A stretch of DNA of 64,000 nucleotides from Magicicada septendecula (taxonomy: Eukaryota; Arthropoda; Insecta; Hemiptera; Cicadidae), in assembly GCA_034769895.1 (NCBI GenBank), contig CM068371.1:403851969-403915968 (forward strand), given 5' to 3'. Shown one piece after another: positions 1 to 13,059 of this stretch. Both the position numbers and the translations under genes were made by a program. The notes under the pieces are model-generated. The model was not told where the DNA came from and did not search any database. It saw only the letters and a list, made by a program, of their open reading frames with translations. Numbering within the stretch: the first letter of the stretch is position 1; each line of letters begins with the position of its first letter.

Positions 1-712
1 ATGAAGTTTAAATTGCTATAATCCCTTTTTTACAGTGTTCTTGTCTTGTTCCTTATCTAACTACTTTAGTTACCTAGCTTGACAAGCGTGAGTGACAAAT
101 GTTACCTATAGTTTGAATGAGTAATGTGATTTCATGTTCTGTGAAGGTAAACTACAGAATCCACATACAAAATCTTTTCAATGAAATATAGAACTCAAAA
201 TAATATAAGTGTTCAACACAACCACTTGATTATCAACAAAATGTTTCATTCCTTCACAAGTACTCATGATCTCAGAAAATAATGTTTTCAGCTTCAGAAA
301 TAATGCATACACTGCTTCTTTATATTTTTCGTCCAGGGTTGTTCTGAGACCCATGTTAAACAAATTATATGAAAGCCAACTTTACTGCAGATGATTTCAT
401 AATCAGAATCATGACTGTGTTCGTTGATAATTTGCCATTTCATCATTGGTCACTTGTCAGTAAACTGAGCTAGGCCTATGTCAATGTTATCAGTTTTGAC
501 TCTGGACACAAGTTCACACTTAATACTTGTGTGATCGTTATTCAATCCAGTTGTAGACATTCTGCTGTGATAAAATGATTTTCCTGTTATGAATGTTGCT
601 ATTGCTGTTGCATGTTGAATATTACTGTTGTTTTACTGCAAGTGTTTGTTGTATTTTAGTTCGTAAAACACCTTTAAATCATAAAAAAAGAAAAACAACT
701 CACTGAACAACT

Positions 713-757
713 CGGTGGCATAACAAGGAGCTGCTCCTGGAGGGGGGGGAGGGAGAC
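713..757 (+). repeat. hAT-like terminus followed by G-run
   Basis: Starts CGGTGGCATAACAAGGAGC, close to the hAT terminal consensus CAGTGGC, then a short palindrome (GGAGCTGCTCC) and a G-rich run. The mirror-image terminus at 14680-14720 looks like the same family. No transposase is attached. Confidence 0.35.
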
Positions 758-1500
758 TAGCTTGAAGGTGGGTCCCCTCAGTGAGGTAGACTAGCTTTCT
801 CATTTCCCTCAGAACAAACGAGAAATGATTATTCAGGATCCTTCCCATATGATTTTATAAACTATGTGGTCTTCAAGTAAACCAACATGAAGTACAAGGG
901 TTAAAAAAATATTGAAAAGCGCTGATTTCAAAATATTCTATCTTGATTAACAATATTCAAATTAAAAGTAATAAATCTCATGTAATTAGGAATCACTTTA
1001 ATTCTACATTTGTATTCTTCATAGATCTTGTAAAAATGAGACTTCCTGAAAATTTTTTCAAAAAATCCAATTTTACTGTGTCATTGCACTTTAATTTAAG
1101 GATATTGTCCAAGAACGTTTTAAACAACTAATAGGTCTTGTTAAAGTGCCTTAATTTTTATATAAAACGCATAAATAAAATCTCAGTTTTCTGAATTAAA
1201 GTCAAGAAATTGCCAGTTTACCTGTGCACACACGACTGTTCAAACCACACAGAGATAATAGACTAGAGGAGCCAAACATCCCTGTAAGAGGAAGTGTCTC
1301 TGGGGGGGGGAAAAAAAGATCTGCCATCATTTTCTGCTTGTATATAATTGCTTTTTTTAATTGCTATAAATATGTATGTTGTTTACCAAGTGTTGAGTGG
1401 TAAACTCTACAATTATTTTTTTAACCTTATTATAACAGACACCACTAGTTTAGAAACAGGACTACGTTAAGTTATTATGGAATGTTGCTGAAATTTTTAG

Positions 1501-1546
1501 GAGCTCTGGAGTGGGATTTATCCCCCCCCCCCCCAGTTTGCCACTG
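1501..1546 (-). repeat. hAT-like terminus with homopolymer C/G run
   Basis: On the minus strand it begins CAGTGGCAAACTGGGGGG. The G run is 13 long. This fits the end of a decayed non-autonomous hAT element; no partner end was found. Confidence 0.35.
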
Positions 1547-2168
1547 TACTGAATATTGTTGTAATATCTACATCCATATACAGACTTCATAGCCAAACTA
1601 CCCTTAACCAACTGGTTCCAACAGCATCTGGTTCAAGGAAGGTCTGTTGAGAGTTATGCACCCACAAGTTACAACACATTGTGATTAATGATGAATTTAC
1701 ATGTATATAGCAAAACCAGCAGACGGATTTTTACACTTCAAATGCTGTTATTTAAACACACATGTGTATGTACTATATGGGTTGTTTAATCAATAAGGAG
1801 AAACACCATACACCTTATACAGGAAAAAACGTTAAACCAGTCAAATTAATTTACAGATATCATACCATTACCATTATAAATTACATCACAATGGCCATTA
1901 ACTAACTAGTTGACTTTATTGATTGTGATTACATTAAGTGTGTGTACTATTAGATGACTTATATCACTTTCCCAAAAGCCATATATATGACAATACTACA
2001 ATGCTGACACCATAACATCCATGACACCTACTTGAAATTAATGTTGATGAACAACTGACATCAGCACATTTTTCTTTGTTAACTTTTATCCCAAAAAAGT
2101 CAAGACCATGTTTAAAAAAAATCCGTCTACGTTAAATTAGCGGTGTTTGTAACCAATTAAAATTAACA

Positions 2169-2297
2169 TTCAATTAATTTGAAATAGTTGAAATATTTTT
2201 GCTATTTTTAACTAGTTTCAGCAAACTGTCAGAGCCAAAATCTGGGACACTTTAGACCATTAAATATTTTTCAAGAAAATGATTTGACCTATTAAGT
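2169..2297 (+). repeat. Interspersed repeat, copy 1
   Basis: About 130 bp nearly matching 12634-12760 in direct orientation, with shared blocks such as CAGAGCCAAAATCTGGGACA. It is noncoding and I do not recognise the family. Confidence 0.6.
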
Positions 2298-2567
2298 TAC
2301 ACACGTTATTTTATATTAGATATATTACTATTGTTGTTAAGATATTGATAACAATACTATTATTATTCTAAAACTGTGTGGTATTTTATTAATATTAAAT
2401 TTATTACAAATATTAATATTTATTAAATTTATTAATATTAAGACACACAAAAACACAAAATAATCAACATTTTGACCTTCTGATGTTGGAGTCTAAGTGT
2501 CACAGAAAACCAAACTGGCAGTACCATATAGAAATCTGTATATTTTTGTAATTAATATACAGTTGTT

Positions 2568-2880
2568 AATGGAATAAATCCACTTATAGTCCAAGCCACG
2601 TATTTTATATTCAACTAAACGCTATGCAACTCACCGTCTGTGGCTTAAGTAAATGTCTTCATAATACAATTGACATGTTTCGGGACACTTGTCTCGTCCT
2701 CAGAATTTTTTAAAAATGTCTCTTCATACCATCACACGATGGCACAGTCGTCAATATATTAAAAAAATCGTCATTTTTTAAAAATTCTGAGGATGGGACA
2801 AGTGTCCCGAAACATGTCAATTGTATTGTGAAGACATTTACTTAAGCCACAGACGGTGAGTTGCATAGTGTTTAGTTGAT
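2568..2880. mobile_element. Foldback element with hammerhead-like motif and 14-bp flanking repeats
   Basis: Two inverted arms (about 2607-2721 and 2779-2885) share a long, near-perfect match containing ACCGTCTGTGGCTTAAG. The right arm holds CTGAGGA (2787-2793), a perfect 5-bp hairpin GGGAC-AAGT-GTCCC (2795-2808) and GAAAC (2809-2813). That is the core layout of a hammerhead ribozyme, with one extra T after CTGAGGA. The left arm has the same motif on the minus strand with one stem mismatch. The 14-bp sequence AATATACAGTTGTT occurs at 2554-2567 and 2881-2894, a probable target-site duplication. Inverted arms plus a hammerhead-like core suggest a non-autonomous Penelope-like element. No coding region is present. 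Confidence 0.55.
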
Positions 2881-3145
2881 AATATACAGTTGTTCATATG
2901 GTTGCAACTATGCTGCACTACACAGTCACATCACTTTTAACTTTTTGAACTTTAAAATGCAACTACTATAGGCTATTAATATAAAGTACATTTTTTAAAT
3001 GGAATTTGATATTTTAAAATACAATGTTATGTTTTTTAAACACATCATAAAGGGATTAAACAAAAGTCAGACAAGAGTTAGAAAATAATAAAATAATGTT
3101 AATACATGTAGAAAAGTAAATTCATAAAACAATTTTTTTACATAC

Positions 3146-3352
3146 TGCAAAGTTTGGTTCACACATGACCATCAGTTCCTTTTGTTGATCTCTGACATAG
3201 CCAAAGTCTCCTTGTGTGAAAAATGTGTTGATCTGATCCTCTTTGGTCCGAACCCATCCCTTGTGGTCACCAGGACATGAGGGTACAGAGTACGAATTAT
3301 TCTTTTCACAGTTTTTTTCATAACCCCAACATGCAGACTTGTTTGCATCTTC
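3146..3352 (-). CDS. EOGT: EOGT second coding exon
   Basis: This exon encodes 69 residues of EOGT N-terminal to the glycosyltransferase core. Seen: acceptor TTTCTTTACAG before GAAGAT at 3352, and donor GCA|GTATGT after 3146. Both ends are phase 0 and fit the first coding exon exactly. Landmarks are ACWGYEKNC near the start, QGDFGY in the middle and MCEP near the end; these correspond to CWGYEKSC, QADFGY and LCQP in vertebrate EOGT. The cysteines are retained. The rest of the protein (most of about 525 residues, including the catalytic domain) lies beyond position 1. The exact donor is inferred; a GT four bases further on is possible but weaker. Confidence 0.88.
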
Positions 3353-3409
3353 CTGTAAAGAAACATAAATATTAACTAGTATGCTCTCTGAGCTGCAAAA
3401 CTTGCTCAC

Positions 3410-4459
3410 TATTTTGAATGAAGTACATCCATTATTGGATAAATTTTGATGTTACATAATTTTTCAATTATCAGAAAAATTATGAAAATCCCAATTAACC
3501 TACTATTTTGCATTTAGTAAAGTAACCGTCAATTGTACTGCAATCATACAACAAACACTATACATTCCAAACAATTGGATTTGTGTCAAAATTCTCCCTT
3601 TAGTCTGACATCCAGCTGGATTTTTACAATTTTTCAAATTTTTTATTCCTGGGATCCCAAAAGTTTGCAGTTTCCAAAAATTAACACTACATTCAGATTT
3701 TAGTTTAAAATACCTTTAATTTGATAACCCACATGGACTTTTTCAGTTTAAAAAAATTTGGACCCTCACATTTTTTCCTCCTGCCCCTATTTTTGGGGGA
3801 TCAAACAGACAGACATGCAAATGCCAAACAGTCAAGTTAAAATTGAATACTTAATTCACACGTTCAATAAGACTACAAAAAAATTATCTTCTCTAGCAGG
3901 TGTTCACAATTCCCTCCTGACTTCATTGGAATTTACAGCATTTATACTCATTTGTACCAGGTCCATAAAAAAAAACTACTTTGCTCATTTACAATGACTC
4001 AATCAGGATTATCTCTTTCAAACATGATATCGATTTCATATTCATTACAATTATGCTTTATACACAACTGGCCTATCGATAAATGTTTACTGTTAGAAAA
4101 ATAATTAATTAATAATTGTTTTCTTCTAACTAAAAGGACCTGACTAAATATTACTGAGAATACAGATGCAGTAGAAGTAAAATGAGTAATGAGTAATTAC
4201 AATGTAATACAAAAAAATATATATAAATAAATCCATCAAGGGTATTTTACAGTGTTCCTAACACCCCTGTATGTCTGAACCATATTGTATGAACCAGTTT
4301 CTCAATACTGAGTTGTTAAGACTATATTTGTTCACACTTCACATCCCAACACATCTAATGATACCATCTTCAAAAACACTGGAAGCAGTAAGCAAAAAAT
4401 GTGGTGGTTTCTTGTAAAATATGATCTTTTATATATTACAGAGAGTACAGTACACTGTA
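3410..4459. other. Intronic DNA, nothing recognised
   Basis: AT-rich DNA between the second EOGT coding exon and BEL element 1. Short open frames here have no recognisable features. Confidence 0.5.
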
Positions 4460-4888
4460 TGGACAGTAATGTGGGAATTTTATAATCAAAGGTTGGCTAA
4501 TCTGTACATGCTCCGGCCTCGCTCGCTAGCAAACAGGCCTAGACACAGTGCTACGTGCGTTCGAAGGCAGCAGACGTAATCGCGTTTGTTGCTTCAGCCT
4601 GTCATTTCTTCATTTCTTTATTGTCGCGACATTTATGTAGGCCTTAGGCCCTACAGCATTCTACTGTAGATTCGAGCATTGCGTAATTGCGCCTCACCTT
4701 ACAATGTAACATTTTTTACCGAACGTGGTTTCACAAAAATTATAATGCGTACAAGACTTAGCTGACCTTGCAATTCAAATGTAAATTGTAACATTCATTT
4801 TCAATAAATGTATTAAACTACAGTCCACTTGCTCATCATTATTTTCAGCATCCTGGCAAAATCAATTTACTAACATTAACTCTAAACA
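4460..4888 (+). repeat. 5' LTR of BEL element 1
   Basis: 429 bp, beginning TGGACAG and ending TCTAAACA (TG...CA). It matches 11668-12096 apart from a handful of substitutions. Confidence 0.92.
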
Positions 4889-5256
4889 TTTTTTTGGTCA
4901 CTCCGCGCCTGGATTCATCATTTTTTACCTTCTTTCAAACTTATACCATATCGAGCGGCTTCTCATCATTTTTTCCACTTCAATTTCTGGCCATCACGGG
5001 TGATTCAGTATGTTCGCTGATCCGACCGTGTCGGGAGTTATTCAGCATTTCTTTCGTTGTCGTCATTGAGCCTCATAGACAACACCATTACAAGACCATC
5101 CACGTGTTGACGCATACACACCAGATTGAGCAGTTCCAAGTTGAGAGCAGTCATCCATCCAGTCCGTTCGTGTCTGCCATCTATTCCACGGCCTCAACGC
5201 TGCAGGACATCTCACACAAGGTACGACATCAACGCCATCAGTAAAAGGTGTGTAAA
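4889..5256 (+). other. BEL element 1 leader with putative primer-binding site
   Basis: Untranslated leader between the LTR and gag. It begins with a T run and TGGTCACTCCGCGCCTGG, placed where the tRNA primer would pair. Element 2 has a similar sequence in the same place. Confidence 0.55.
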
Positions 5257-8200
5257 ATGACGGAAGAAAGCTTAAGAGTGTTGGTTAGAAAGAGAGGCGG
5301 CTTAAAGTCTGCCATAGTGCGAATCAATTCCGCAATAATTAATTTTGACGAAAACAGTAACACTAAACATTTTTTAACTGTTAGACTAGAAAGTCTAAAG
5401 AGTTTAGCAATAAAATATGATGAGGTACAGTCTGAAATTGAATTAATTTCTAAGGACATAAACGCTGCCCAAGAGGACCGAGTCAAGGTTGAAGAACTTT
5501 TATATTCAACCGAAGCTAACATCTTACAATTAATAGAAACTTTCAACATTCAGACTGAATCTCAAGTATTAACCAGTAATATTCTATTAAAACCTATAAG
5601 TTTGCCCTGCTTCACAGGCAACATTCTAGAATGGCAGCACTTTTATTCAATATTTCTAGACTTGGTACATGCCAGAGCTGACCTAACTTCAGTGCAAAAA
5701 CTACATTACTTATATTCATCTCTCAAAAATGAGCCATTAGATCTAATTAAGGCCTTGCCTATTTGTAATGAGAACTATTCAATAGCGTTAAGTTTGCTGT
5801 CCGCTAGATATGATAACAAATTCATATTAGCTAAATATTACATTCAAAATTTACTAGAAGTGAAGTCTACAACCAAAGACTCTGTACAGAGCTTAGCAGA
5901 ATTTATAAATACAATAACGTCTTCTGTCAATTCGCTGACAGCTATGCAATTGTCAGTGGATTCATTTGAACTCATTACTGTACAGCTATTGTCAGCAAAA
6001 CTTGACCATTCCACATTTAAATTATGGAAAGAGTCTATCGATCCCGAAAATCTTCCTAACTTTCAGAGCTTTACACAGTTTTTAAACGCCCATAGACAAT
6101 TATTAGAAAACACATTACCAATAGAAGCTGGACAGCAGCTTAACAAACCAACTTTAAAATTTAATAATAAGTCTGAAAAACATAAATTACGAAACTCTGC
6201 TGGCAGCACTGCATTTAAAAGTTATCATTCAACTTCAAATAATTATTTATGCCCATGCTGCAAGGCCAGTCACCCAATTTACATGTGTGACAAATTTTGC
6301 GAATTAAGCATATCGGAACGAGGGCAATTTATATTAAAGCATAAATGCTGCACTAATTGTTTAAGACCAGATCATTTTTCACCTAATTGTAAGGTCAAAC
6401 AATCATGTAAGATCTGTTCCAGATGACACCATACATTGCTGCATATAAATAATGTGTCAAAACAAGGTTCTGCCAGCAGTAGTAATTATTGTTCATTTAA
6501 GCTTCAATCAGCAAACAATGTTATTTTGTCTACTGCCGTTGTGTTCATCATCGACCGTGCTGGTAACAGACAACTTGCACGAATTTTGTTAGACGCAGGG
6601 TCACAAGTAAACTTTTGTACTGAATCATTTGCTAAAAAATTGCAACTTAACTTGACTAAATCTAATATACCAATTTCAGGTATTAATAATGCGACATGTT
6701 GCGCCACTAATTTGGCATCAATTCGTATTGTTTCTCGCTATCAAAGGTTCAGCTTTGACGCTCCGTGTGCGGTCTGATCTGCCTTGACTCATAAACTTAC
6801 AGCACAATCTTTCGACATAAATCATTTTAATATCCCAGACAACATTTTATTCCTGACCCACATTTCAACGTATCAGCTGACACAGACATACTTTTAGGAG
6901 CGCAGTTTTATTTAGATTTGATTCTAGCTAACAAATATGTACGCGGTCCTAACTTTCCTATTATACAAGAAACAAAGTTAGGCTACATTCTAGCAGGCAA
7001 TCTGCCCAAACATTGTCATTCTAAGGGTCCTGCTGTTTCGTTCTTGGCAAGAAACAACGATAATCAACTTTTAGCGTCTCTTGAGAAATTTTGGGAGACC
7101 GAAACCATCCTTGATAATGCACCCCTTATTAACGATTCAGTTTGCGAGGAACATTTTGTTAAGTCCACCCATCGTAATGATGAAGGTAGGTTCGTTGTCT
7201 CATTACCATTCGGGTCTGATAGTCCCCAGTTGGGTGAGTCCTATGCTACCGCTGAAGCGAGATTTTTAAGTTTAGAACGCAGGTTCAAGCGTGATTCTGA
7301 GCTTGCGCGTAAATACGCAAATTTTATTCAAGAATATAGGGATCTTGGCCACATGGCGCTGGTTGACGATTGTTCTGTTAATTCCAAGGTTTCAAATACC
7401 TATTATTTGCCTCACCATGCCGTTTTCAAACATTCTAGTTCCACGACAAAACTTCGCGTCGTTTTTGATGGCTCGGCCAAAACTACCAATGGTCTTCCTC
7501 TCAATGATATTTTGTTAGTAGGCCCAAATGTCCAACAAGATCTTTTCTCTATTCTTTTGCGATTTCGCATACACAACTATGTTCTGATCGCTGACATCGA
7601 GAAGATGTATCGACAAATTCTAGTGTCTGATAACGATTGTCATTACCAACGTATTCTGTGGCGTAATTCTCCGCTTGAACGGTTTAAACATTTTGTGCTG
7701 CGAACTGTAACATACGGTACTGCTAGTGCTTCGTTTTTGGCTACTCGCTGCCTTATTCAGATTGGTAAGGATCATGAAGTTTCTTTTCCTGACGCTGCTT
7801 CAGCTATAATTAATGATTTTTATGTCGATGATTTGTTAACCGGTGCAGACACCATTTCTAATCTAACCAAGTTGAAGTCTGACTTAGGCACATTGTTGAG
7901 TCAATATGGCTTTACTCTACATAAATGGGCATCAAATGAACCAAAGGTGGTCACTGAGCATAATAATTTATCACTTCCATTAAACAAACAAGGCAATGTG
8001 TGTACGTTGGGCATTCTTTGGAACAACTCTACAGATTCATTCCTGTTTGACATCAAGTCATTTCCAGTTGAGTCAAGCATTTCTAAGAGGAAAATCCTGT
8101 CAATTATAGTGGGTATCTACGACCCATTGGGACTCGTTGGTCCAATTGTTTTTCTTTATAAACAGTTTATGCAGCAACTGTGGCTGTGCAATCTTGGTTG

Positions 8201-10388
8201 GGATGAGCCAATTTCTGAGCAATTATATTGGTATTGGCGTTCATTATACGATAAGTTGTATTTAATTGGTAAAATTATTGTCCCACGCTCTATAGGCAGC
8301 AAGTCCAAGGCAAAGATAGTTGAATTACATGGTTTTGCGGATGCCTCTGAAAATGGCTATGGATGTTGTATTTACGTTAAAGTTATTTATCAAGATCTAA
8401 CGGCCTCTTGTCACCTTTTGTGTTCCAAATCTCGCGTGGCTCCACTACGACAGGTGTCATTACCCCGCATTGAACTCTGTGCTTGCTTGTTGTTATCGTG
8501 ACTTCTATTCAAAGTCACCCCTGCTCTCCATTCCTTTGTCAATAGCGTTCACCTGTACTCCGACTCCATGGTATCTCTCTATTGGATTCATGCTCAGTCT
8601 TCTAGGTGGAAGACCTACGTCGCTAATCGTGTTGCTGAGATTCAGCGTCTCACTGAAACCTACACATGGCATCATATTAATTCGCAACATAATCCTGCTG
8701 ACATTATTTCTAGAGGATGTCACCCTGAAGTTTTGCGCGATTGTTCGCTTTGGTGGCATGGTCCCGCTTGTCTGTCTCAATCCTCTGAGCGCAATCTTTT
8801 TTCACCTTTCTCACCTTCTAATGTGTCGCTTCCTGAATGCTCTGTTGAGGAGAAACAAACCCCCAACCTTTCTCTAATTTCTACCCTACCTATTGATCTC
8901 TCAAAGGACTTTTCCTCGTTGCACCGACTGACCCGCGTGTACGCTTATTGCTTTCGATTCATCAAAAATACTAGACCCTCTAGGGCAGAGAAAATCTCGG
9001 GAGTTCTTACCCCCACCGAAATTCATTCTACTCTTAATTTCTTCATAAAGCAATCCCAGTCGATCCACTTCGCTGCTGAGCTTAATTGCCTTCGTAATGG
9101 GGCTTCTGTCTCTATTAGGAGTAAGCTGTCTTCTCTGGACCCATTTCTTGATGAGTTCGGTGTCATACGTGTCGGCGGACGCCTACAGCAGTTGCAACTA
9201 CCCTATGACAATAAGCATCCTACTGTCTTGCATCCATCGGCCCACATCACTTGCCTTATAATCGAGAGCGAGCATATTCGTCTCCTCCACGCTGGTGCTC
9301 AACTTGTCCATCATTCACTTCGTCAACGCTGGTGGATCATTAACGCCAAGATAGTCATTCGTTCCATCATTCGTAGATGCGTCAAATGTCTCAGATTTAA
9401 CACCAAATATCAAGTTCAAAGGCTTGGTATTTTGCCATCTCCCAGGGTTACTCCTTCGCGGCCGTTTTTATTCTGCACAGTGGATTATGGTGGTCCCTTC
9501 ATGATTCGTCATGGCGGGCAGAGATCCAGGACTCTGTCCAAATCATACGTGTCTTTATTCATTTGCTTAGCCACCAGGGCCATTCATTTGGAATTGGTTT
9601 CTGACCTTATGGACAATGCGTTTATAGCTGCCTTACGTCGCTTCATGGCCCGTAGGGGCATACCTAGCCAGTTATATTCTGACAATGGCACAAACTTTAG
9701 GAAGGCCCACAACGTTTTGCATGACCTTTACAATCTCTGGCATAAAAAAGATGCCACCTCATCAATCCAATCCTTTGCAACTTCTCATGGTATTAAGTGG
9801 TCATTTATTCCTCCCTTGTCACCTCATTTTGGTGGTCTTTGGGAGAGCGGTATAAAAAGTTTGAAGTATCATTTGCGCCACGTTGTCGGCAAGTCCATAC
9901 TCACTTTCGAGGAGTTTACTACGGTTTTGTCACAGGTAGAGGCCTGTCTAAACTCACGTCCATTATTTGCCGTTTCATCGGATGTAAACGATCCAGTGCC
10001 ACTTACCCCTGGCCATTTTTTAATTTGTGCACCATTAACAGCAATGCCCGATCCTGACTTGTCACACGTTCCCGTCTCTCGTCTTGGCCGTTGGCAACTT
10101 CTCCAGAAGTTTGTCCAAGCTATTTGGAAATCATGGTCTCGCGACTACCTACACCAACTGCAACAACGTCACAAATGGAAATTCGCAAAGGAAAACGTTT
10201 CCATTGGTGACCTGGATTTGCTGATCGAGGATAACTTGCCTCCATTAGCATGGAAATTTGGGGTAATTACAGCCACATTTCCCAGACCAGACAATTTAAT
10301 CAGAGTAGTTGATGTTCGTATGCCTACTGGCACCTTTCGCAGACCAATTCATAAGTTATGTTTGGTGCCAGCGAGGGACGAACAGTAA
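5257..10388 (+). pseudogene. BEL/Pao gag-pol pseudogene
   Basis: Aligned by eye with the intact frame of element 2. I start it at ATG 5257 (MTEESLRVLV), not at the GTG three codons earlier. Order: gag with the DUF1759-type region (LPCFTGNILEWQHF), zinc knuckles near 6250-6420, aspartic protease (LLDAGSQVNFC), RT with FYVDDLLTG, RNase H (HGFADAS), integrase HHCC finger (RRCVKCLRF), integrase core with VDYGG, SDNGTNF and WESG, then a DUF5641-like end. Breaks: TGA at 6424-6426, TGA at 6775-6777, a frameshift near 6850-6860, and TGA at 8499-8501. At the first stop element 2 has Arg; all three stops are compatible with CGA to TGA. Not functional as it stands. Confidence 0.9.
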
Positions 10389-11667
10389 AAAGGGGATATT
10401 TTCTTTATAAAATTTAAGATGTCGTTTATTTTCTTTTAAAATTAAATGTATGTATTTGTCAAACATGTGTTAATGTTCTAAGAAGATTTTGTTAGTTATA
10501 AGCACTTTTATTTTTAGCACAAGCTTTAGTTTGTATATTTTCAACTCAGAAATTGCTTGTTTTACTTATGCAAGAGTCAATTTGTTTAATTTGGTTTATG
10601 TGTCATGTCATTGGTGGTATTTGTTCTTATGTCATAAATTTTGTTATATAATATTCACATGGATTTGGAGCTATACAAACCATGTATGCATATTTGGTGC
10701 ACATTGTTTGTTAATATGTGTGCATTGCTATTTTATTACTCTAAGAATTTTATGTGTTACTTGTAATTGTTCAACACATGCATTACATTTTTGTATGAAC
10801 ACATTTGCTGTACTTGTCACTTATACTATCATGCCTTGTATTCATGTATCTTGTAATTATGCAACACATATTTCTATTGTATTTTATCATGTACTTTGTA
10901 TCTATGTAAAACACATTATTGTACCCGCATTTACTGTCTATGATTATGCGCCACGCACATATTTTTACACATATTTTGTATTTGTATTTTGCGATCACGT
11001 ATTGCACATATATTATTATTCATGCTTTTAATTATGACATACATGTCATTACGCTTATGTACTTGCAACTATTCAACAATGTATAATCTGTTTTCACATG
11101 TCAATTTGTTGTGCATTCTTGCAACTGCTGGGTATAGCATGCACTATTTAATTATTATATTACAGCATTATGCTAAATCTATGTTTTTACATGCATAATT
11201 TTGTAATAATTTGTCTATTCATTTTATATTCAATACTATTACGTATAAGTCAACTGGCCTTGACTGGTTTAGACTGTCAATCATGATTTGCATAAAATAT
11301 TTGCAATTTGTATCGGACCCATCATGAGATGAGTCACCGATTATTCATCATTTAGCATTATCAGACTATTCATTATTCATGTTTTATATTGTATTATATT
11401 GTATACATTTTTGCTAATTCATGCACATTTATACTCATGTATAAATCAGTTTGTAAACCAACTGTGGCCTGTTCAACTGTTATCATCATTATTGAGGTTT
11501 ATCTCTGAGCAGTTTAATGTTATAACTGTTATCTAACATTTCAATGTCAATGTTCAATACAACTTACTGAGGTTGATATCTATTATTAAGAACGTACATT
11601 GTGTTTTCTTATAATATAAATTATTAAAATGTATTACAAAAAATCGTTCGATTTTTGCGGGAAGCTA
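10389..11667 (+). other. BEL element 1 3' noncoding region
   Basis: T-rich, low-complexity DNA between pol and the 3' LTR with repeated CAACACAT-type segments. It contains an open frame at 10489-11031 that reads as a Phe/Tyr/Cys-rich chain. I see no env-like signal, cleavage site or conserved motif, and base composition explains the hydrophobicity. The polypurine tract is just before 11668. Confidence 0.6.
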
Positions 11668-12096
11668 TGGACAGTAATGTGGGAATTTTATAATCAAAGT
11701 TTGGCTAATCTGTACATGCTCCGGCCTCGCTCGCTAGCAAACAGGCCTAGACACAGTGCTACGTGCATCCGAAGGCAGCAGACGTAATCGCGTTTGTTGC
11801 TTCGGCCTGTCATTTCTTCATTTCTTTATTGTCGCGACATTTATGTAGGCCTTAGGCCCTACAGCATTCTACTGTAGATTCGAGCGTTGCGTAATTGCGC
11901 CTCACCTTACAATGTAACATTTTTTACCGAACGTGGTTTCACAAAAATTATAATGCGTACAAGACTTAGCTGACCTTGCAATTCAAATGTAAATTGTAAC
12001 ATTCATTTTCAATAAATGTATTAAACTACAGTCCACTCGCTCATCATTATTTTCAGCATCCTGGCAAAATCAATTTACAAACATTAACTCTTAACA
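11668..12096 (+). repeat. 3' LTR of BEL element 1
   Basis: 429 bp, TGGACAG to CTTAACA, followed directly by the CTGTA target-site duplication. Confidence 0.92.
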
Positions 12097-12633
12097 CTGT
12101 AGGAGTAATGTCAGAAGACACATAATGAGGGTGACTCCGTGGATCGTTGCTACAACAGAAGCAAAAGAAAACAAAAGTAGTATTGTTTTCGTTGTTTAAA
12201 GGTGGGTATCAACAACAAAGTTTATTAACAAGTTCTCACTTTTACTTGCTAACATTTGCAGTTATTTATATGTAATTTCAAAAGCAGATTCAGTACATGT
12301 TCAGCATGTTTGTCTTCAAACATCGCTGTTTGCTTCATGTTTTCAGCTAAGCTAAGCTTTCCTTATACTGTACTTTGAAATGCTGTGAACAGCTTCTCCG
12401 CCTGCCAGTGCATATGTAAATATTCATTAGCGCTTGAGTCATGACTTTTCAAGGCCTGGTGGCATCAATAGTTCAATAGTTCATTGAAGACTCCAAGCAT
12501 ATGTTTTGTTTAATATAACCTCCAAACTGACAGTACATGCGGGAATAAGGTCCTGCTGCATCATGCAATACTACAAACGTCAGCTTGCAGCAGTCTAATG
12601 TAGACTGTTGTTTACTGCACAAGTTTTAAGCAT
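12097..12633. other. Intronic DNA, nothing recognised
   Basis: Continues the sequence interrupted by BEL element 1 at CTGTA. No coding region or repeat family recognised. Confidence 0.45.
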
Positions 12634-12760
12634 TCAATTAATTTGAAATAACTGAAATATTTTTGTCTGTTTTTAACTAGTTTCAGCAAACTGTCAGAGC
12701 CAAAATCTGGGACACTTTAGAGTATTAACTGTTTTTCAAGAAAATGATTTGACCTAATTT
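12634..12760 (+). repeat. Interspersed repeat, copy 2
   Basis: Matches 2169-2297 in the same orientation with scattered substitutions. A hAT-like terminus follows immediately. Confidence 0.6.
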
Positions 12761-12763
12761 TCG

Positions 12764-12821
12764 ACCCTCTGGGGGGGGGTCCAGTCCCATTAATCCTCCC
12801 CCCCCCATAAATACGCCCCTG
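12764..12821 (-). repeat. hAT-like terminus with G-run
   Basis: On the minus strand it begins CAGGGGCGTATTTATGGGGG, a typical hAT terminal pattern followed by G runs. No transposase nearby. Confidence 0.4.
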
Positions 12822-13059
12822 CTGTGATTTTGACTTCTCTCTCTTGCTAACACACTGTAATATCTCTCTCTATTCTACCTCCTTTTTCAAGCATGACATT
12901 AAGATTGTATTATATAACAAATAACAACGTTCTTGTAAAGAAGGCATGACGTTTATAATGTCTCCAGTATACTAGTGACAATCATGTAAACTGTCTAGAC
13001 TCAACAAAATTACGTGTAAATGTTGTTCACAAACGCATTTGTATCTGCAGTTACATTAT

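Larger units (their letters stand above)
1..2168 (-). other. EOGT next intron, no gene seen
   Basis: AT-rich intronic DNA downstream of the second coding exon. I see no coding region. It contains hAT-like termini at 713-757 and 1501-1546, annotated separately. Confidence 0.5.
4460..12096 (+). mobile_element. BEL/Pao LTR retrotransposon 1 (degraded)
   Basis: A complete but inactive element of 7637 bp with 429-bp LTRs and a 5-bp target-site duplication CTGTA (4455-4459 and 12097-12101). The leader after the 5' LTR reads TTTTTTTGGTCACTCCGCG, a plausible primer-binding region. The purine-rich GCGGGAAGCTA precedes the 3' LTR. Gag and pol run in one intended frame but are broken by three TGA stops and one frameshift. 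The LTRs differ at about 8-9 of 429 positions, so it is older than element 2. Element order (protease, RT, RNase H, integrase, then a C-terminal domain) is that of BEL/Pao. Confidence 0.93.

Noticed and set aside
10489-11031. 180-codon frame between pol and the 3' LTR of BEL element 1, as a possible env gene
   Set aside because: Composition is Phe/Tyr/Cys/Ile-rich from T-rich repeats; no signal, cleavage site or conserved motif, and element 2 has no counterpart.
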